Under the pieces are notes generated by a model that made no database searches, was not told where the DNA came from, and worked only from the letters and a program-made list of their open reading frames with translations. From Lawsonibacter sp. (GTDB lineage: Bacteria > Bacillota > Clostridia > Oscillospirales > Oscillospiraceae), in the NCBI GenBank assembly GCA_022796195.1, contig JAAWIE010000009.1, positions 1 through 47,748 of the forward strand: DNA of 47,748 bases. Reading direction: 5' to 3'. Every line of letters begins with the position of its first letter. The stretch's first letter is position 1. The position numbers and the translations under genes were made by a program. Of this stretch, positions 47,306 to 47,748 are shown one piece after another.

Positions 47306-47748
47306 AAAAGTTTGTTTGCAGTGTCTGCGGTTATGTCTACGAGGGCGACTCCGCTCCCGCCAAGTGCCCTCAATGCGGCGTCGGCCCCGAGAAGTTCGTG
47401 GAGCAGGGCGGCGAAATGTCCTGGGCCGCTGAGCATATCGTAGGCGTAGCCCAGGGTGTTGATCCTCAGATTATTGAGGGCCTGCGCGCCAACTTCCAGG
47501 GCGAATGCACCGAGGTCGGCATGTATCTGGCCATGGCCCGTGTCGCCCATCGCGAGGGCTACCCCGAGATCGGCATGTACTGGGAGAAGGCTGCTTTTGA
47601 AGAGGCCGAGCACGCCGCCAAGTTTGCCGAGCTGCTGGGCGAGGTGGTGACCGACTCCACCAAGAAGAACCTGGAGATGCGGGTCGAGGCCGAGAACGGC
47701 GCCACCGCCGGCAAGGTCGCCCTGGCCAAGATGGCCAAGGAGCAGAAC
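47302..47748 (+). CDS. Rubrerythrin with N-terminal rubredoxin domain (cut by window edge)
   Basis: 149 codons are present and the frame runs off the right edge. The N-terminal rubredoxin-type iron site has two pairs ([10 protein letters not shown] and CPQCGVG), followed by the di-iron four-helix bundle with [20 protein letters not shown] and [16 protein letters not shown] (ligands Glu and His). The rubredoxin-first order is that of reverse rubrerythrins, NADH-linked peroxidases of clostridia. Cotranscription with perR under the Per-box fits peroxide-induced defence. ATG is preceded by AAGGAGG. Confidence 0.93.
   Translation, partial: MKKFVCSVCGYVYEGDSAPAKCPQCGVGPEKFVEQGGEMSWAAEHIVGVAQGVDPQIIEGLRANFQGECTEVGMYLAMARVAHREGYPEIGMYWEKAAFEEAEHAAKFAELLGEVVTDSTKKNLEMRVEAENGATAGKVALAKMAKEQN

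Noticed and set aside
1-47748. CRISPR arrays, rRNA, tRNA and insertion sequences
   Set aside because: No spaced repeats, no cloverleaf-like conserved segments and no transposase frames were seen.

Overview
The window looks like chromosomal DNA of a GC-rich, endospore-forming anaerobic member of the Clostridia, probably Oscillospirales (Flavonifractor/Oscillibacter-like). The evidence is a paired GlgC/GlgD, spmA/spmB, an alpha/beta-type SASP gene, a T-box leader, a THF riboswitch, an indolepyruvate:ferredoxin oxidoreductase and a PerR-rubrerythrin pair. The taxonomy is inferred from gene content only. No rRNA, tRNA, CRISPR array or insertion sequence was seen.

1-7.95 kb is a histidine-degradation and folate island: hutU (cut by the window edge), a divergent LysR regulator, ftcD, fchA, a THF riboswitch followed by folT, then hutD, folC and a formate/nitrite channel. 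FtcD and FchA move the histidine formimino carbon onto tetrahydrofolate. FolT and FolC import and retain the folate, and the channel may release formate. A TTAAAAATTTTA-centred palindrome lies upstream of both hutU and ftcD and may be the LysR operator.

7.95-17 kb holds glycogen metabolism on the minus strand: glgB-glgC-glgD-glgA from one promoter, a frameshifted zinc-ribbon gene, then glgP with its own promoter. GlgB carries a histone-H1-like basic tail. dacA (17.2-18.4 kb) follows.

18.6-31.3 kb is a compact plus-strand phage structural cluster: terminase, portal, protease, capsid, connectors, sheath, tube, a tail chaperone with a -1 frameshift site, baseplate and a final P2 gpI-like gene. 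It has no integrase, repressor, replication, lysis or fibre genes, and only a 207-residue protein where the tape measure should be. It is a candidate domesticated or gene-transfer-agent-like particle.

31.3-38.2 kb carries an acyl-CoA synthetase-like ligase, spmB/spmA, an AbrB-like regulator with a zinc ribbon, a secreted protein of unknown function, and pcrA.

38.25-43.8 kb is an operon behind a T-box whose specifier reads as UUC (Phe): a TrpR-like regulator, iorA, iorB, a small unknown protein, a phenylacetate-CoA ligase and a double-ACT protein. Control by uncharged tRNA-Phe suggests it makes phenylalanine from phenylacetate by reductive carboxylation, rather than degrading aromatic amino acids. 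This is the most interesting metabolic proposal in the window.

43.8-47.7 kb holds an M20 peptidase with a TraX-like fragment, the SASP gene with a sigma-G-like promoter, a DedA/VTT membrane protein, and perR-rubrerythrin behind a Per-box-like palindrome. The rubrerythrin gene is cut by the right edge.
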